From Blepharisma stoltei (lineage: Eukaryota; Ciliophora; Heterotrichea; Heterotrichida; Blepharismidae), in the NCBI GenBank assembly GCA_914767885.1, contig CAJZBQ010000011.1, positions 124,001-188,000 on the forward strand: a stretch of 64,000 bases of DNA. The letters are read 5' to 3'. Positions 19,266-31,073 of this stretch are shown one piece after another (position 1 is the stretch's first letter; every line of letters begins with the position of its first letter). Under the pieces are notes generated by a model. It saw only the letters and a program-made list of their open reading frames with translations. It had not been told where the DNA came from and did not search any database. The position numbers and the translations under genes are program-made.

Positions 19266-22200
19266 ATGAGCTCACGAACCCATCGAGTCTCTCACTCTCC
19301 CCCCCCTTTAAATCGGAACAAAATATCGGTAAAATTTCCACTTTTTTGGTAAATTAACCCCCCTTTAAATTGGAACAAAATTTAATTTTATAATAAAAAA
19401 ATATATATATAATTTTTATGTAAAAAGTTTTGATATAAGTTAAATGTTTCTTCTTAACTAAAATTAAAAATTGAGTTATATCTTGCTCTTTTTTAAAGAA
19501 AAAAGTATAAAGAGCATCTTATTTAAATAAATTTATTATCCTTAATTGGTAAATTTTAAAAAAAAATCTAAATTTTTTTTTTTAAAAATTTTTCAAAAAA
19601 ATTTTTGTTTTTTTTTAATAAAAATGATATTTTTTATTTGGATAGTTTTGATATAAATTCAATAGGAATTCTTTATAAAATTTCAAAATTTACTTATTTC
19701 TTGCTTTATTTTAAAGAATAGAGTATAAATAGCATCTTATTTAAACAAAATTAGCACTTTGATCGATAAGTTTTCTAAAATTTGTTTTTTTAATTTTTTT
19801 TATCAATAAAAGTAATAATTTTTGTGTAAATAATTTTAATACCAATTAATAGTGGCGTATTTAACTAATAATGAAAATTTAGTTATATCTTGCTTTGTTT
19901 TAAAGGATAAAGAGTAAATAGCATTTTATTGAACAAATTTATTGATCTAATTCGATATGTTTTTGAATTTTTTTTTTATAAAATATTTTATATTAATATT
20001 TTTTTTTTTAAAAAAAAAAATTAACCCCCTTTTAAATTGGAACAAAATTTTTTAGTTCCAATTTAAAGGGGGGGGGAGTCAGGAATCCCAAGAAAATCAA
20101 ATTATCGAAGAACGTATTGTCAAAGTAAACGGAGACATTGCCATAAAATCATACACCAAAGGCCGATTCCTTGGAAAAGGGGGGTTTGCTAAGGTTTACG
20201 AGTTTTTATCACTCGACACCAAACAAGTTTTCGCAGCCAAAGTCATTCCTAAAGCTTCCCTTTCAAAAGCTCGTGCAAGGCAAAAATTGATGAGCGAGAT
20301 AAAAATCCATCGCTCCCTCCATCACACCAATATAGTCCGATTTGAGCATTTTTTTGAAGACGACGAAAACGTTTATTCCTATTTATAATAAATAAAAATT
20401 TTTTTATATTAAAAAAGCAAATTTATTTTATTTTTGCATACATCCTACTTGAGCTTTGCTCAAACCAAACTCTTAATGAACTTCTGCGCCGTCGTAAACG
20501 CCTTACAGAAATCGAAGCTCAGTGTTATTTATCCCAAACAATTGCAGCTTTAAAATACCTCCATGAACATAGAGTCATTCATCGTGATATAAAGCTTGGG
20601 AATTTGTTTTTAACTGACAAAATGGAGCTAAAACTAGGAGATTATGGATTGGCGACCAAACTGGAGTTTGATGGAGAAAGAAAAAGAACTATCTGTGGGA
20701 CTCCGAATTATATTGCGCCAGAGGTTTTGGATGGAAAGCAAGGCCACAGCTATGAAGTAGATGTGTGGAGCTTAGGAGTCCTTGCTTATACTTTATTAGT
20801 GGGGAAGCCACCTTTTGAGACTTCTGATGTAAAAAGTACGTATAGAAGAATTAAAATGAACGCTTATACTTTTCCTGATCATGTTCCTGTCTCTGACTCT
20901 TCCCGTCGCCTAGCGAGAAAATATCAGAAAAATCCCATTTTTAGGAAAATTAGCTATTCGTTAGAAATCAAAAATTTTATACAAATAATAATTTGGAAAT
21001 ATAATTAGTGGTTATTATGATGAAATCTCCAGCTTATTTTATTAATTTTAGCAGCTAACAATAAAAATTTATAAATTAAATTCGATTTTCCCTTTCAAAT
21101 ATTACTACTTTTGAGATTAAACTTGATCACCTCAGAGTTCTACTATTTTACTCCAGAAAAGAAATTCTATTTTTAAAATTCAATATAAAATTTTAAAAAA
21201 GCTCAACCTCCAATTAGAGCACAATAAGTCTTATGCCCTAAACAAAGGGGAGTGAGGAAGCAAAGTCTTTAATATCAACTATGCTTACTAATGATCCCTC
21301 TATGAGACCTACACTAGATCAGGTCCTTCAACAGTCATTTTTTACCAAAAATGTGATACCAAAATTAATGCAGGCTGGGACATTGGCTGTCCCACCTTCA
21401 TCAAGCTATATAAAACAATATGAGTTACCGACCCAAACTACAAGAGGAAGACCAGAAGCTGGAAAAAATCAACCGAAAACAGCCAGAGCTTCATCATTAA
21501 CTCCTACAGATACCGAAAATGGTAGATCAACTACAAGAGAAGGAGTCGTAACCGCTAGAGGCGGCTCAAGAGGAAGCTCTCGAGAAAGAGCACCAGACTT
21601 AGGTGCATCTGGAAATACTTCAAAAAAAGCTGCGTGTTATTCTTCATATGTGCCACCTGATAATGGAGAAGGCCCACAAGTTTGGGTCAAAAGCTGGGTT
21701 GATTATTCAAGTAAATACGGTCTTGGGTACTTATTTTCGAACTCTTGTGTAGGGGTGTTTTTCAATGATTCTACTAAAATTATAGCAGATCCTGCTGGAT
21801 CATTTTTCCAATATATACATAGGACTGGACACTCAAGGGATGAGGAAATGTCGATGTATAGGATTGAGCAATATCCTGATGAGCTGAAAAAAAAAGTTAC
21901 TTTATTGCAGCATTTTAGGAAGCATTTATCAAAAGATGAGCCAAATAAAAGACTAGACGCAGCTCAGCCTTTGATTTATGTTAAAAAATGACTTAATACT
22001 CCTCATGCTATTTTATTCAGATTAAGCAATAAAGTCGTCCAAGTGAATTTCCAAGATAAAACAGAACTGATACTTTGCAGTGAAAGTAAAATTGTTTCTT
22101 ATATGAATAAACTTGGGGAAAGAAGTGTGTATCCTTTAAATACAGCTATGGAAAGTGGTAATAATGAAATGACTAAAAGATTAAGGTACACAAAAGAAGT

Positions 22201-22282
22201 GCTGACAAATATGCTGCAGCCTCAGCAAAGTGCTGGAACAGGAGAGTATCGGCCTGGTATGACTGACCGTGAGATTATATAA
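19266..22282 (+). CDS. PLK: Polo-like kinase, IES-interrupted
   Basis: ATG 19266 (MSSRTHRVS) joined across a 784-bp MITE to QESQENQIIEERIVKVNGDI. Kinase motifs in order: GRFLGKGGFAKVYE (P-loop), FAAKVIPK (ATP Lys), VIHRDIKLGN (catalytic loop), LGDYGLATK (metal motif, DYG rather than DFG), CGTPNYIAPEVL, DVWSLGVLAYTLLVGKPPFE. A 65-bp IES (20374) and a 356-bp element (20897) are removed to give VYILLELC and VSEEAKSLISTMLTN. Then a Ser/Arg linker (TRGRPEAGKNQPKTARASS..) and polo box: WVDYSSKYGLGYLFSNSCVG, VFFNDSTKIIADP. UGA reads as Trp at 21989. Stop TAA at 22282. Controls mitotic progression and centriole/basal-body events in other eukaryotes. Confidence 0.9.
19295..20078 (+). mobile_element. 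Family-2 MITE, 784 bp, TCA duplication, 26 bases after the PLK start
   Basis: Ends CTC-TCCCCCCCTTTAAATC and AATTTAAAGGGGGGGGGAG. TCA lies at 19292-19294 and 20079-20081; leaving one gives CGA-GTC-TCT-CAG-GAA, in frame. The end unit appears a second time about 60 bases inside the left end and as a hairpin at the right end (TTGGAACAAAA..TTTTTTAGTTCCAA). The AT-rich middle has internal repeats containing TTATATCTTGCTTT-G-TTTAAAG, about 200 bases apart. Neither boundary repeat contains a TA dinucleotide. Confidence 0.85.
20374..20438. other. TA-bounded IES, 65 bp, in PLK
   Basis: AAC-GTT-TA..TAC-ATC-CTA: removal gives ENVYILLELCSNQTLNELLR, the expected kinase sequence. Retained, it has TAA-TAA in frame. 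Confidence 0.85.
20897..21252. mobile_element. CTC..GAG element with TGA duplication (family 5), 356 bp, in PLK
   Basis: Starts CTCTTCCCGTCGCCTAGCG and ends CTAAACAAAGGGGAG, with TGA at 20894-20896 and 21253-21255. Leaving one gives GTC-TCT-GAG-GAA-GCA, VSEEAKSL, matching the Polo kinase consensus. The interior does not match families 1-3. The tips still follow the CTC..GAG rule and the duplication again is TNA without TA. Confidence 0.75.
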
Positions 22283-22615
22283 TAAATAATAGAAAAATTA
22301 GTAAATAATTGAAATTTTTTATAAAAATTCTTTTTATTAGGTGCATAAAAAATAAATTAAGAAATTCCAATAATTTTTAAATTAATGCTATAAAATGATA
22401 AGAATAGCTACAATATTATCTCGAAATTAAGCTAACTAGTCTATTTTATAGCAAAATAAGGCACTTTGGAAAATAAGAAGAGACAGAATAGAGTATTATA
22501 AATTTAAATTAATTAAGGATAATTGACAGCATATATAAAATAATTTTAAACAGAAAACAAGTTCAAAATCACTTCTAATATCAATTTATACCACTTTATA
22601 ATATTCATAATAATT
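22283..22615. other. Intergenic, AT-rich
   Basis: No gene or repeat seen between the kinase stop and the next start codon. Confidence 0.5.
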
Positions 22616-23628
22616 ATGAGTAAAGACGCAATTCATGAAATAGATGGAATTATCAGGAGGACTAATAAGATCTATTTAGGCTATCTTTTTTTCAACTTAA
22701 GCAGTTTTTATCTATTAGGTTCGTTTTGAAAGACTGGCCTGCTTAAAAAGTCCTTAGTTTTGGTCCCTACTTCTCTATTCTTCTCACTCCCTACCTTTAA
22801 ATTGGATAAAATTTCCACTTTTTGGTAAATAAACCACCTTTAAATTGGAACAAAATTTAATTTTATTATAAAAAAATTTATATATAAAAATCATAATTTT
22901 TATGTAAAAAGTTTTGATATAAGTTTAAATGTTTATTCTTAACTCAAATTAAAAATTGAGTTATATCTTGCTCTTGTTTAAAGAATAGAGTATAAAGAGC
23001 ATCTTATTTAAGTAAATTTATTAGCCTTAATTGCTAAATTTAAAGAAATTTAAAATTTTTTTTATTTAAATTTTTCAAAACAATTTTATTTGTTTTGATA
23101 AAAATGATATTTTTTAGTTAAATAATTTTGATATAAATTCAATGCGAATTCTTTACAAAAAGTGAAAATTTACTTATTTCTTGCTTTATTTTAAAGAATA
23201 GAGTATAAATAATATTGTATTTAAACAAAATTAGCACTTTGATTGATAAATTTTCTAATTTTATTTTTTAATTTCTTTTTTATCAATAAAAATAATAATT
23301 TTTGTGAAAATAGTTTTAATACCAATTAATCTTGCTTTGTTTTAAAGCATAAAGAGTAAATAGAATTTTATTAAACAAATTTATTAATCTAATTCAAAAA
23401 ATTTTTTTTTAAATTTTTATAGAAAAAAAATTTATATTAATATTGTTTTTTAAAAAAATTTTCTTAAGCCCCTTTAAATGGAACAAAATTTTTTGTTCCA
23501 ATCTAAAGGGGGGGTCAGGCATATTCACATGGATCCACATCGAAAAAACTTACAAAAAAGAAGAAAAAGTCTTCCTTTTAGTAGGACTAGACGAAAAATA
23601 CGATAAGATTAAAAAAGATAATAGTTAA
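22616..23628 (+). CDS. Membrane protein N-terminus, unrecognised, MITE-interrupted
   Basis: ATG 22616: MSKDAIHEIDGIIRRTNKIY, then a hydrophobic stretch (LGYLFFNLSSFYLLGSFW, the Trp from UGA), KTGLLKKS, a second hydrophobic stretch (LVLVPTSLFFS), and across the family-2 MITE GIFTWIHIEKTYKKEEKVFL and LVGLDEKYDKIKKDNS. Removal leaving one TCA keeps frame. A TAA follows at 23626, only 8 bases before the frame of the giant Lys/Glu-rich protein begins, shifted by one. It may be the N-terminus of that protein with a very short IES near 23621-23650, or a separate small two-helix protein. Confidence 0.5.
22787..23514 (+). mobile_element. Family-2 MITE, 728 bp, TCA duplication
   Basis: Left end CTCCCTACCTTTAAATTGGA, right end GTTCCAATCTAAAGGGGGGG (the terminal AG is lost). 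TCA at 22784-22786 and 23515-23517. The middle matches the element at 19295 over most of its length, including the repeated TTGCTTTATTTTAAAGAATAGAG words. Removal joins TTC-TCA-GGC-ATA in frame. Confidence 0.8.
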
Positions 23629-23635
23629 TTATAAA

Positions 23636-26600
23636 ATGCTTTACGATATCGATAATGGTGAATATCAGAGCGGAACTTTTCAAAGTTTTGGCTTTAATAC
23701 ATTCCAAACCATCACAAGAGACACCAAAATCATAAGAAGATATAAAAGCCAGGACCTTAAAAACAGGACACTAAAGGAAAAATTCGAGGATGAGATAGAC
23801 AAGTTGCATGATTTTACTGATTTTCCTTTCTCGCCAAGCCTTTGTCAAAAAAGCCTCAAAATTCCTACTGCCAGAACTGAAACGGTTGAAAGATTTATGG
23901 AAAAAGGACATAAGCCTAAGAAACAGTTCAAGGTAAAGAGCTGGGTATTTAGACCAACTATTGGGATATATAGACTAAGGCAGTTTTTGATGTCCCAAAA
24001 AAAAGGCCCTATGTATGTCCATGTAAAAGTGGCAGAAAATGGCCTGATTAAGGCCAATTCTGAGCTGAAATCAGGAAAAACCAAAAGTTTTTCTATGGAT
24101 CAAGCTGCAGCAATAAAGGATGATGATTGGCTGAGCAGAAGTATGGATGAGAAAAATGAAGAAATTGGGAAAATAGAGATAGAAGGGATTGTGGATGAGA
24201 AAATGTTTTTGCAAGGCTTAGAGGAAATTCAAGAAAAAAGAGTTACTGATAGAGAGGATATAGACAAGCTGATAGAAACCAAGGAAAATGAAATTGAAGA
24301 GGTAAAGCATGAAGAAAAAATGCAAGAAAATAAGGAGAAAATTGAAGGAATTAAAGAAGAACATATTGGAGAGCATATAGAAACTAAAGAAGAAACAAAA
24401 GAAGAGATAAAAGAAGAAAAAAAAGAAGAGGTAAAAGAAGAAAGAAAAGAAAGTGACATTGCTAGAGAGCTTAAAAAAAGCCTCACTTCTGTAAAAGAGA
24501 AAAAATCAAATGTTTTGACGAAATCAAAAACATTAAAAAAGACTTGAACTAAAGCTAAAAAGGAAGCAAAAGAAGAAACTGACAGAAAAATGTCACCAAA
24601 GCCAGAAGCAAAAGATCATCATGAAATTCATGTCAAAGAGACAGAAGATGCCTCAAAACTTCACAAGATAGAAGAAGAGATCTCTGCTGAAGTGGCTGTA
24701 GAGACATCAAAAAGTGAAGAATTGACTAACAATCAGCAGCCAAAAGAAGAAATAGAAGAGCTGAAAGAAGACTTTAAGAACGAAGAGCCTACAGAAGAAG
24801 AAACTCCAGAAGAAGCCAAACTTTCAGTAAGAGGGGGAAAGAAGAGCGCCACAGGTTCACCTGCAAAAAAATCTCTATCTTTTTAGATAAAAAAATTTTT
24901 TTTGATTTAAAAATTATTATTGCTTTTAAACTAATAAAATAATTATGAATTTAAATAGGGTAAGGAAAATAGTAAAAGCAAAAACCTTCATATCAAGAAT
25001 ATCAAAAAAAATTGAAAAAGAAGGCAAAAGCGCAGAAAATACACCCAAAAATGATAATTTAGATCTAAAGGCTGGCTTTCAGACATTGGCAGAAAAAGAG
25101 CCAGAAATTGAAATAAAAGTAGAAAAAGAAATAATCCCGACAGAAAATGCTGAAGCTATTCAAGAAACTCCTCAGACAATAGTTGAGCCTCCAATAATCA
25201 AAGAATTTTTTATTGAAAACAAAATAGGAGCAACTCCTGAATTTGTTGATGAAACTATAGATATCCATGAGGTTCAATCCAAGCCAGAAAGTATAATAGA
25301 AATTATTGAAGAGCCAGCCAAGCCTGAAACTTTTCCTCCAATAGAAAATCTTGATAATAAACAAGAAAATCTTGCTGAGTCTCCACAAAAACAAGCTTTG
25401 AATGCCCCAGAAGAAAATAAAAGCAAGAGAAGACACAAATCTATGACTCATAGCCCTGAAAAAGAGCCAGAAAGTCTTCACAAGTCAAAGACTATCTCAA
25501 AAGATGAGCAAATTTCTCTTAAAAAAAGCCATTCTGTAGGTAAAGCAGAAGTGACGCGGAAAAAATCAGAAGAGGTGCATGAAATTAAAGAAAAGCAGGA
25601 ATCGGAAGAAAATGAAAAAAATGAGCAGGAAAGTGGCCATGCGCCATGGAATGCTGCTGTTGAAGCTTTAGAAAAAGGAGAAACAATTACCGATGCAAAG
25701 CATGAAGGAAAAGCTAAACTTAGCTTGCCTGAAACAGCGATATCTGAAGAGAAAGCTATAGTTAAATCTCCTAATTCCCTCTTGGCTAGCAAATAAAATT
25801 ACTGGAACAGTCCCTATTTTTAAGAATTAATTCCATTATTTTCAAATAATTTGATGATGTTTTTGACTATAGTATAAATCTGATAAATTAAAGAGATTTT
25901 TTCTATAAAAAGCTTACAATTTTTTTTTTAAAATAAATTAAATTAAATTGCGACGTTTTAAATTCGTTTGAGGATTTACACCTCTGCAAGTTCATCAGCT
26001 CTATAAAGGGCTACATGCTGACACTGACTACTTCGCCCATGCCTGACTTTCTCCAGGGCGTATGAGCCTAACTCCCAGTTTTGCGCTGGGCACCTATTGT
26101 CTTCAGGGTCACTAAGTCAAGAAGGAATGGGACCTAATCTCGGGGCAATGACCAATTGTGCTCTTTTCAGAGGAAAATCCCATGCAGGTATCGCACCCTA
26201 TAGCACAAGAAAAACCTCTGCCCGAATACATTAATGATGCTGTACCTGCTTCTCAACTTGGTTCGTACTCATGGTGATTGCCTGCAGGTGTTGAGGGAAT
26301 TGTGTCAAGAGCATATGATTTTTTAAAACAAAATATTTTATATATAATCCTATATAAAATATTTTAAAATTAAAATTTAATACGAAGCTAAAAAACTTGC
26401 TTGCTGCCCAAGGGAAAAGTAAGCATGCCAGGTCACCCAGAGGTAAATCAAAAGTTGGAGCTTCTCCAAAGAATAAAGAAATGGCTCCAATAAAAATGCC
26501 AGACCCAGAGCCAGCTGCTCAAGAAGAAATAAAGTTAGAATTTTCTCCAAAGAATAAAGAAATACAACAATCTCCTTTTATTGAAGAAGTCTTAAAGGTA

Positions 26601-29600
26601 GAATCTCCAAAGCATAAAGCAATAATAGAGCATCCTATTACTGAAGAAGCCATAAAGGTAGAATCTCCAAAGCATAAAGAAAAAATTGAGAATCCCATTA
26701 CTGAAGAAACCCTAAATGCTGAGTCTCCAAGACATAAGATAATAATAGAGCATCCTATTGCTGATGAGACCATAAAAGCAGAGTCTCCAAAGCATAAAGA
26801 GCAACCTATTACTGAAGAAGTCTTAAAAGCAGAGTCTCCAAAGCATAAAGAGCATCCTATTACTGAAGAAGTCTTAAAAGCGGAGTCTCCAAAGCATAAA
26901 GCTCATCCTATTGCTGAAGAAGTCTTAAAAGCAGAGTCTCCAAAGCATAAAGAAATAATAGAGCATCCTATAGCTGGAGAAGCTTTACATCAAGAAGAAT
27001 TCACAATACACATAGAAGAGCCTATTGAAGAAGCGCCTAAAGAAGAAACTTTACCAAAACACAAAGAAAAAGCTTCGCCAAAAATAACTAAAAAATCTCC
27101 AGTTAAAGAAGAACAGAAAAAAGAAGTGGCTGCAAAGCACAAAAAATCGCTTTCAAAGGAAGAAAATAAAAAAGAAGAGACAAAACATATAAGAAGAAAG
27201 ACTCCACAAGCACATGAAATAACTGCTCACAGAGAAGAAAGCAAAAAAAATGAGTTAGAAGCCTCTAATGCATCAGAATTCAAAGAAAATGAACTAAAAG
27301 TCCCTCAGGAATTAGATACTAAAGAGGAGGAAGAAGAAACTACCAAAAATGAGCTACAAGTGGCTGATTGAAAAGAAGAAAATATAGAAAACCAATTGCA
27401 AGCCCCAGAGACGTCTGATCTTAAAGAGGAACATAAAAAAGAAGCAACAAAGGCTAAAAGAAAAGTCGAGCCTAAGACATCTGACGAGAAAAAAGAAGAA
27501 GTCAAACAGAAAAAAAAAGTTGACTCTAAATCAGCTGATGCTAAAGAAGAAAAAAAAGAAGTGGCAAAACATACAAGAAAAAAGACTCCACAAGCGCCTG
27601 AAGTCAAAGAAGAAAACGAATTACCTGAAACTTCTGATGCAAAAGAAGAAAATAAAAAAGAAGCGCCAAAACATATGAGGAAAAAAACACCTCAAGCTCC
27701 TGATAGTAAAGAAGAAACAAATGAGCCTGAGGCATCTGATGTAAAAGAAGAAAATAAAAAAGAAGCTCCTAAAAGTGCAAGAAAAAAAGATGAAAAATCT
27801 GAAGTCAAAGAAGAAAATAAAAAAAAAGCTACGAAGCTGAAAAAGAAAGAAGAGCCACAAGCACATGAGGTAGCTCATATAACAGAAGATTCTTCATCCC
27901 AAATTTTAGAAACACATCCTAAGGATGAGCAGAAAATAGAAGCTTCATCGTCTGAAATTAATCCTGTGAAAAATCAAGAGGCAGCTGTAGAGGAGCCTAT
28001 CAAAAAAATTATTGATGAAGAAAAATCTATACAGGCTGAAATTATTAAAGAAGAGCATAATATTGAACCAGGGGTTACTAGTGAAGAGCTTAAAGCTGAA
28101 GCACCAGTTATTAAAGAAGAGCCTAGAGTTGAAACACCAGCTGAAGAGAAAAAAACCAAGGCTAAAGCCCCAATTAAAAAAGCAAAGGCTAAAGTTGAAG
28201 TAAAAGCTAATGAGGATGGTCCTAAAGCTGAAGCAGAAATTATTGAGCCAAAAGCTGAAGAATCAGCTACTAAGGAAGAGCCTAAAAACAAAGCACAAAC
28301 TGAAGAGAAAAAGACTAAGGCGAAAGCACCAGTTAAAAAAACAAAGGCCAAAGTTGAAGCAAAAGTCACTGAGGATAGTCCTAAAGTTGAAGCTGGGATA
28401 ATTAGCGAAGAGCCTAAAGTTGAAGCACCGATTAAGGAAGAGCCTAAAACTGAAGTGCCAATTGAAGAGAAAAAAACTAAAGCAAAAGCACCAGTTAAAA
28501 AGGCAAAAGCTAAAGTTGAAACAAAAGTTGTTGAAGACCCCAATGCTGAAGCAGACATTATTAATGAAGCACCAATTAAAGAAGATCCTAAAGTAGAAGC
28601 ACAAAAGGCTGAGACAAAAACTAAAGCTAAAGCGCCAGTTAAAAAGGCAAAGGCTAAAGTTGAAACAAAAGCTGTTGAAGAAAGCCCTAAAGTTGAAGCA
28701 GAAACTATCAGTGAGGAAATTAAAACTGAACTGCCAGCTATAAAGGAAGAGCCTAAAGTTGAGGTACCAGTCACAGAAAAAAAGACTAAGCCTAAAGTAG
28801 CAGTTAAAAAAGCGAAAGTTAAAGTGGAAGAAACACCAGCTGTTAAGAAAAACCCAAATGTTGAAGCAGAAATTATTAGTGAAGAGCTTAAGGCTGAAGC
28901 ACCAGCTATCAAAGAAGAGCCTAGAGTTGAAACACCAGCTGAGGAGAAAAAAACTAAGGCTAAAGCACCGGTTAGAAAAACGAAGGCTAAAGTTGAAGTA
29001 AAAGCTACTGAAGATGCTCCTAAAGCTGAAGCAGAAATTATTGAGCCAAAAGCAATTATTAGTGAAGAGCTTAAAGCTGAAGCACCAGCTATTAAAGAAG
29101 AACCTAAAATTGAAGCACCAGCTGAAGAGAAAAAAACCAAAGTTAAAGCACCAATTAAAAAAGCAAAGGCTAAAGCTGAAGTAAAAGCTACTGAGGATGG
29201 TCCTAAAGCTAAAGCAGAAATTATTGAGCCAAAAGCTGAGGAATCAGCTATTAAGGAAGAGCCTACAAATAAAGCACAAACTGAAGAGAAAAAGACTAAG
29301 GCAAAAGCACCAGTTAAAAAGACAAAGGTCAAAATTGAAGCAAAAGCCACTGAGCATGTTCCTAAAGCTGAAGCAGGAATAATAAGCGAAGAACCCAAAG
29401 CTGAAGCTCCGATTAAGGAAGAGCCTAAAACTGAAGCGCCAATTGAAGAGAAAAAAACTAAAGCAAAAGCACCAGTTAAAAAGACAAAAGCCAAAGTTGA
29501 AGCTAAATCTTCTGAAGAAGTTCCTACAATCGCTGCAGAAACTATTAATGAAGAGCTTAAATCTGAACCACTTATTAAAGAAGAGCCTAAAGTTGAAGCA

Positions 29601-30098
29601 TCTACTACAGATAAAAAGACCAAAGCGAAAGCACCAGTTAAAAAGACAAAGGCCAAAGCTGAAGCAAAAGCTAATGAAGAAAATTCGCAAAAAGAGGCTT
29701 CTGAGAATCCTAAAATTGAAAATGCTCTTAATAAAAATCAAACAGAAATAATAATTGAAAGCTTAGGAGAGCCCAGCAGTGCTCCAAACGTTGAGGAAAA
29801 CAAAATAAATGAAGAAACTAACATAAATACTCCTGAAAATGCCAGCAAGACAGAAGAAGTTAAAACAAATAAGCAAGCCCCTACTAAAAAAAATGCTGCA
29901 AAAGCTTCAAGTAAAGCAGGTACAAAGCTTACTGTCAAAGCACAAATAAAGCCTGGGGTTACTAAAATTCTTAACTTTACCAGCACTGATAATGCTGAAG
30001 AAATAGTTTCAGAATTTTCAGAAAAAAACGAACTTAGCAAAAAAGATAGAGATAATCTTCTCAAAGAAGTTTCTCAGCAAATAAAAAAAGCTAAATAA
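23636..30098 (+). CDS. Giant Lys/Glu/Ala-rich repeat protein
   Basis: Begins MLYDIDNGEYQSGTFQSFGF then NTFQTITRDTKIIRRYKSQD, a compact basic N-terminal part (about 150 residues), then roughly 1,900 residues of charged repeats. 26,560-26,960: about eight copies of a unit like ESPKHKEHPITEEVLKA (17-24 residues). 28,080-29,690: about ten copies of a 55-65-residue unit built on EEKKTKAKAPVKKTKAKVEA and EPKVEAPIKEEPK. The C-terminus is different: TKLTVKAQIKPGVTKILNFT and NELSKKDRDNLLKEVSQQIK. UGA is read as Trp at 24545 and 27369. Two IESs (24876, 25787) are removed in frame. The KKxKAKAPVKK units resemble histone H1 tails or microtubule-binding repeats; a cortical or chromatin scaffold role is only inference. 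Homologous repeats make exact copy number unstable. Confidence 0.6.
24876..24960. other. TA-bounded IES, 85 bp, in the repeat protein gene
   Basis: AAA-AAA-TCT-CTA..AGG-AAA-ATA: removal gives KKSLRKIVKAKTFISRISKK in frame. Retained, it brings TAG after TCT-TTT. Confidence 0.6.
25787..26380. mobile_element. IES of about 594 bp containing a GC-rich retroposon-like insert
   Basis: AAT-TCC-CTC-TTG-GCT..ACG-AAG-CTA joins through TA and continues KNLLAAQGKSKHA in frame. The outer parts are AT-rich; the middle (about 25970-26320) is GC-rich, like the retroposons at 34095 and 35800, with CAAGTTCATCAGCTC, GGGCACCTATTGTCTTCAGG and CAACTTGGTTCGTACTC. Only a weak flanking match (TTTTTTTTAAAATAAA against TTTTTTAAAACAAAA) is seen, so the insertion is old or this family differs. 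Confidence 0.55.
26560..26965 (+). repeat. Tandem coding repeat, ESPKHKE-PITEE units
   Basis: About eight in-frame units of 48-75 bases containing GAGTCTCCAAAGCATAAAG. The last four are nearly identical at DNA level, so recent unequal exchange or slippage is likely. Confidence 0.8.
28080..29690 (+). repeat. Tandem coding repeat, 165-195-bp units
   Basis: About ten in-frame units, each containing KKTKAKAPVKK-KAK-E followed by PKVEAEII-EEPKAEAP. Two blocks of about 600 bases (28,080-28,560 and 29,030-29,500) are especially alike, a higher-order repeat. Confidence 0.8.
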
Positions 30099-30536
30099 TT
30101 TAAATTTGAAAATTATATTTCACCATAATTTCATGGAAAATTCATGATTGTCTAGATATCTCATATATATTCTCTTTCTTCTTTTTGAAATAGTGATCAT
30201 GAACATAGATCATATTAATTTAATCAAATTTCTTTTTAATATTCTTATAGTGATCCTTATGATCTACGCATTTAAATAAGCTTTATGCTTTATAGCTTTC
30301 ATTTTACTTCTTTTCTTCTCCCATTTATTATCATCTTGAGCATTCTTGATTCCTGACAATTTTATTATGAAATAAAACAGCACGAAAGAGCCAAAGCAGC
30401 ATGGTTTGATTTTATAGCAAAAATTAACCCTTAAAACTTATAATTTTAATTGATATTTTAACTTTTCATTTATTTTCTGCTGATTTGCCTAAATTGCGCA
30501 TCTGCGTAATGAAAATTAATAAAAAATATCAATAAA
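30099..30536. other. Intergenic, AT-rich
   Basis: Nothing recognised; contains the 3' flank of the repeat protein and the promoter of the acyl carrier protein. Confidence 0.5.
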
Positions 30537-30827
30537 ATGATAAGAGGATCAAGAAATATTTTAGGACTAGCAAGAAGATGGTTTGCAACAAGCCTAGAAG
30601 AGATCGAAGCTACAATTTTTGAAGTTTTAAAGCAGCATGAGAAAGTAAATCCTGTTCTGCTATCAAGGACATCTGCTTTTAGAGATCTAAACCTTGATAG
30701 TTTAGATACAATTGAGGTTGTTGTGAATCTTGAAGAAAAATTTAGGATTGACTTAACAGAGGATGATGCCTTAAAAATACATAGTGTTATGGATGCTATT
30801 AATATATTCCAAAAGTATAAAAAATAG
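30537..30827 (+). CDS. Mitochondrial acyl carrier protein
   Basis: 96 residues, intact. The N-terminus MIRGSRNILGLARRWFATS is a typical arginine-rich mitochondrial presequence. Then EEIEATIFEVLKQHEKVNP, FRDLNLDSLDTIEVVVNLEE (DSLD with the phosphopantetheine Ser), KFRIDLTEDDALKIHSVMDA. It carries growing acyl chains in mitochondrial fatty-acid synthesis (lipoate supply) and, in many eukaryotes, is part of respiratory complex I. The length after presequence removal (about 78) is normal. No IES. Confidence 0.92.
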   Translation: MIRGSRNILGLARRWFATSLEEIEATIFEVLKQHEKVNPVLLSRTSAFRDLNLDSLDTIEVVVNLEEKFRIDLTEDDALKIHSVMDAINIFQKYKK

Positions 30828-31073
30828 ACAAGTTTATATCATAGATAACTAGGAATTTAAGCTATTTTCAGTGATTTTAATAAAATTTTTGATAAAAATT
30901 GCATGTATTCCATTTGCAATATTTATCTTACGAATGCTGACTTAAGGTGTTTACCTAAAAAAACTATAAACAAACGTTTGGTCTCCTTATTCTATATCTT
31001 AAATTATTATTGATCACTTATTACCTCTTCTTTCCATAAATGTCCACCATTCTTATAATTAACAGTTATACCC

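Noticed and set aside
27974..29656. 560-residue open frame on the minus strand
   Set aside because: It is the antisense shadow of the Lys/Ala/Glu repeat array (Phe/Leu/Ser-rich, no start context, no motif) and depends on the repeat period being free of stops.
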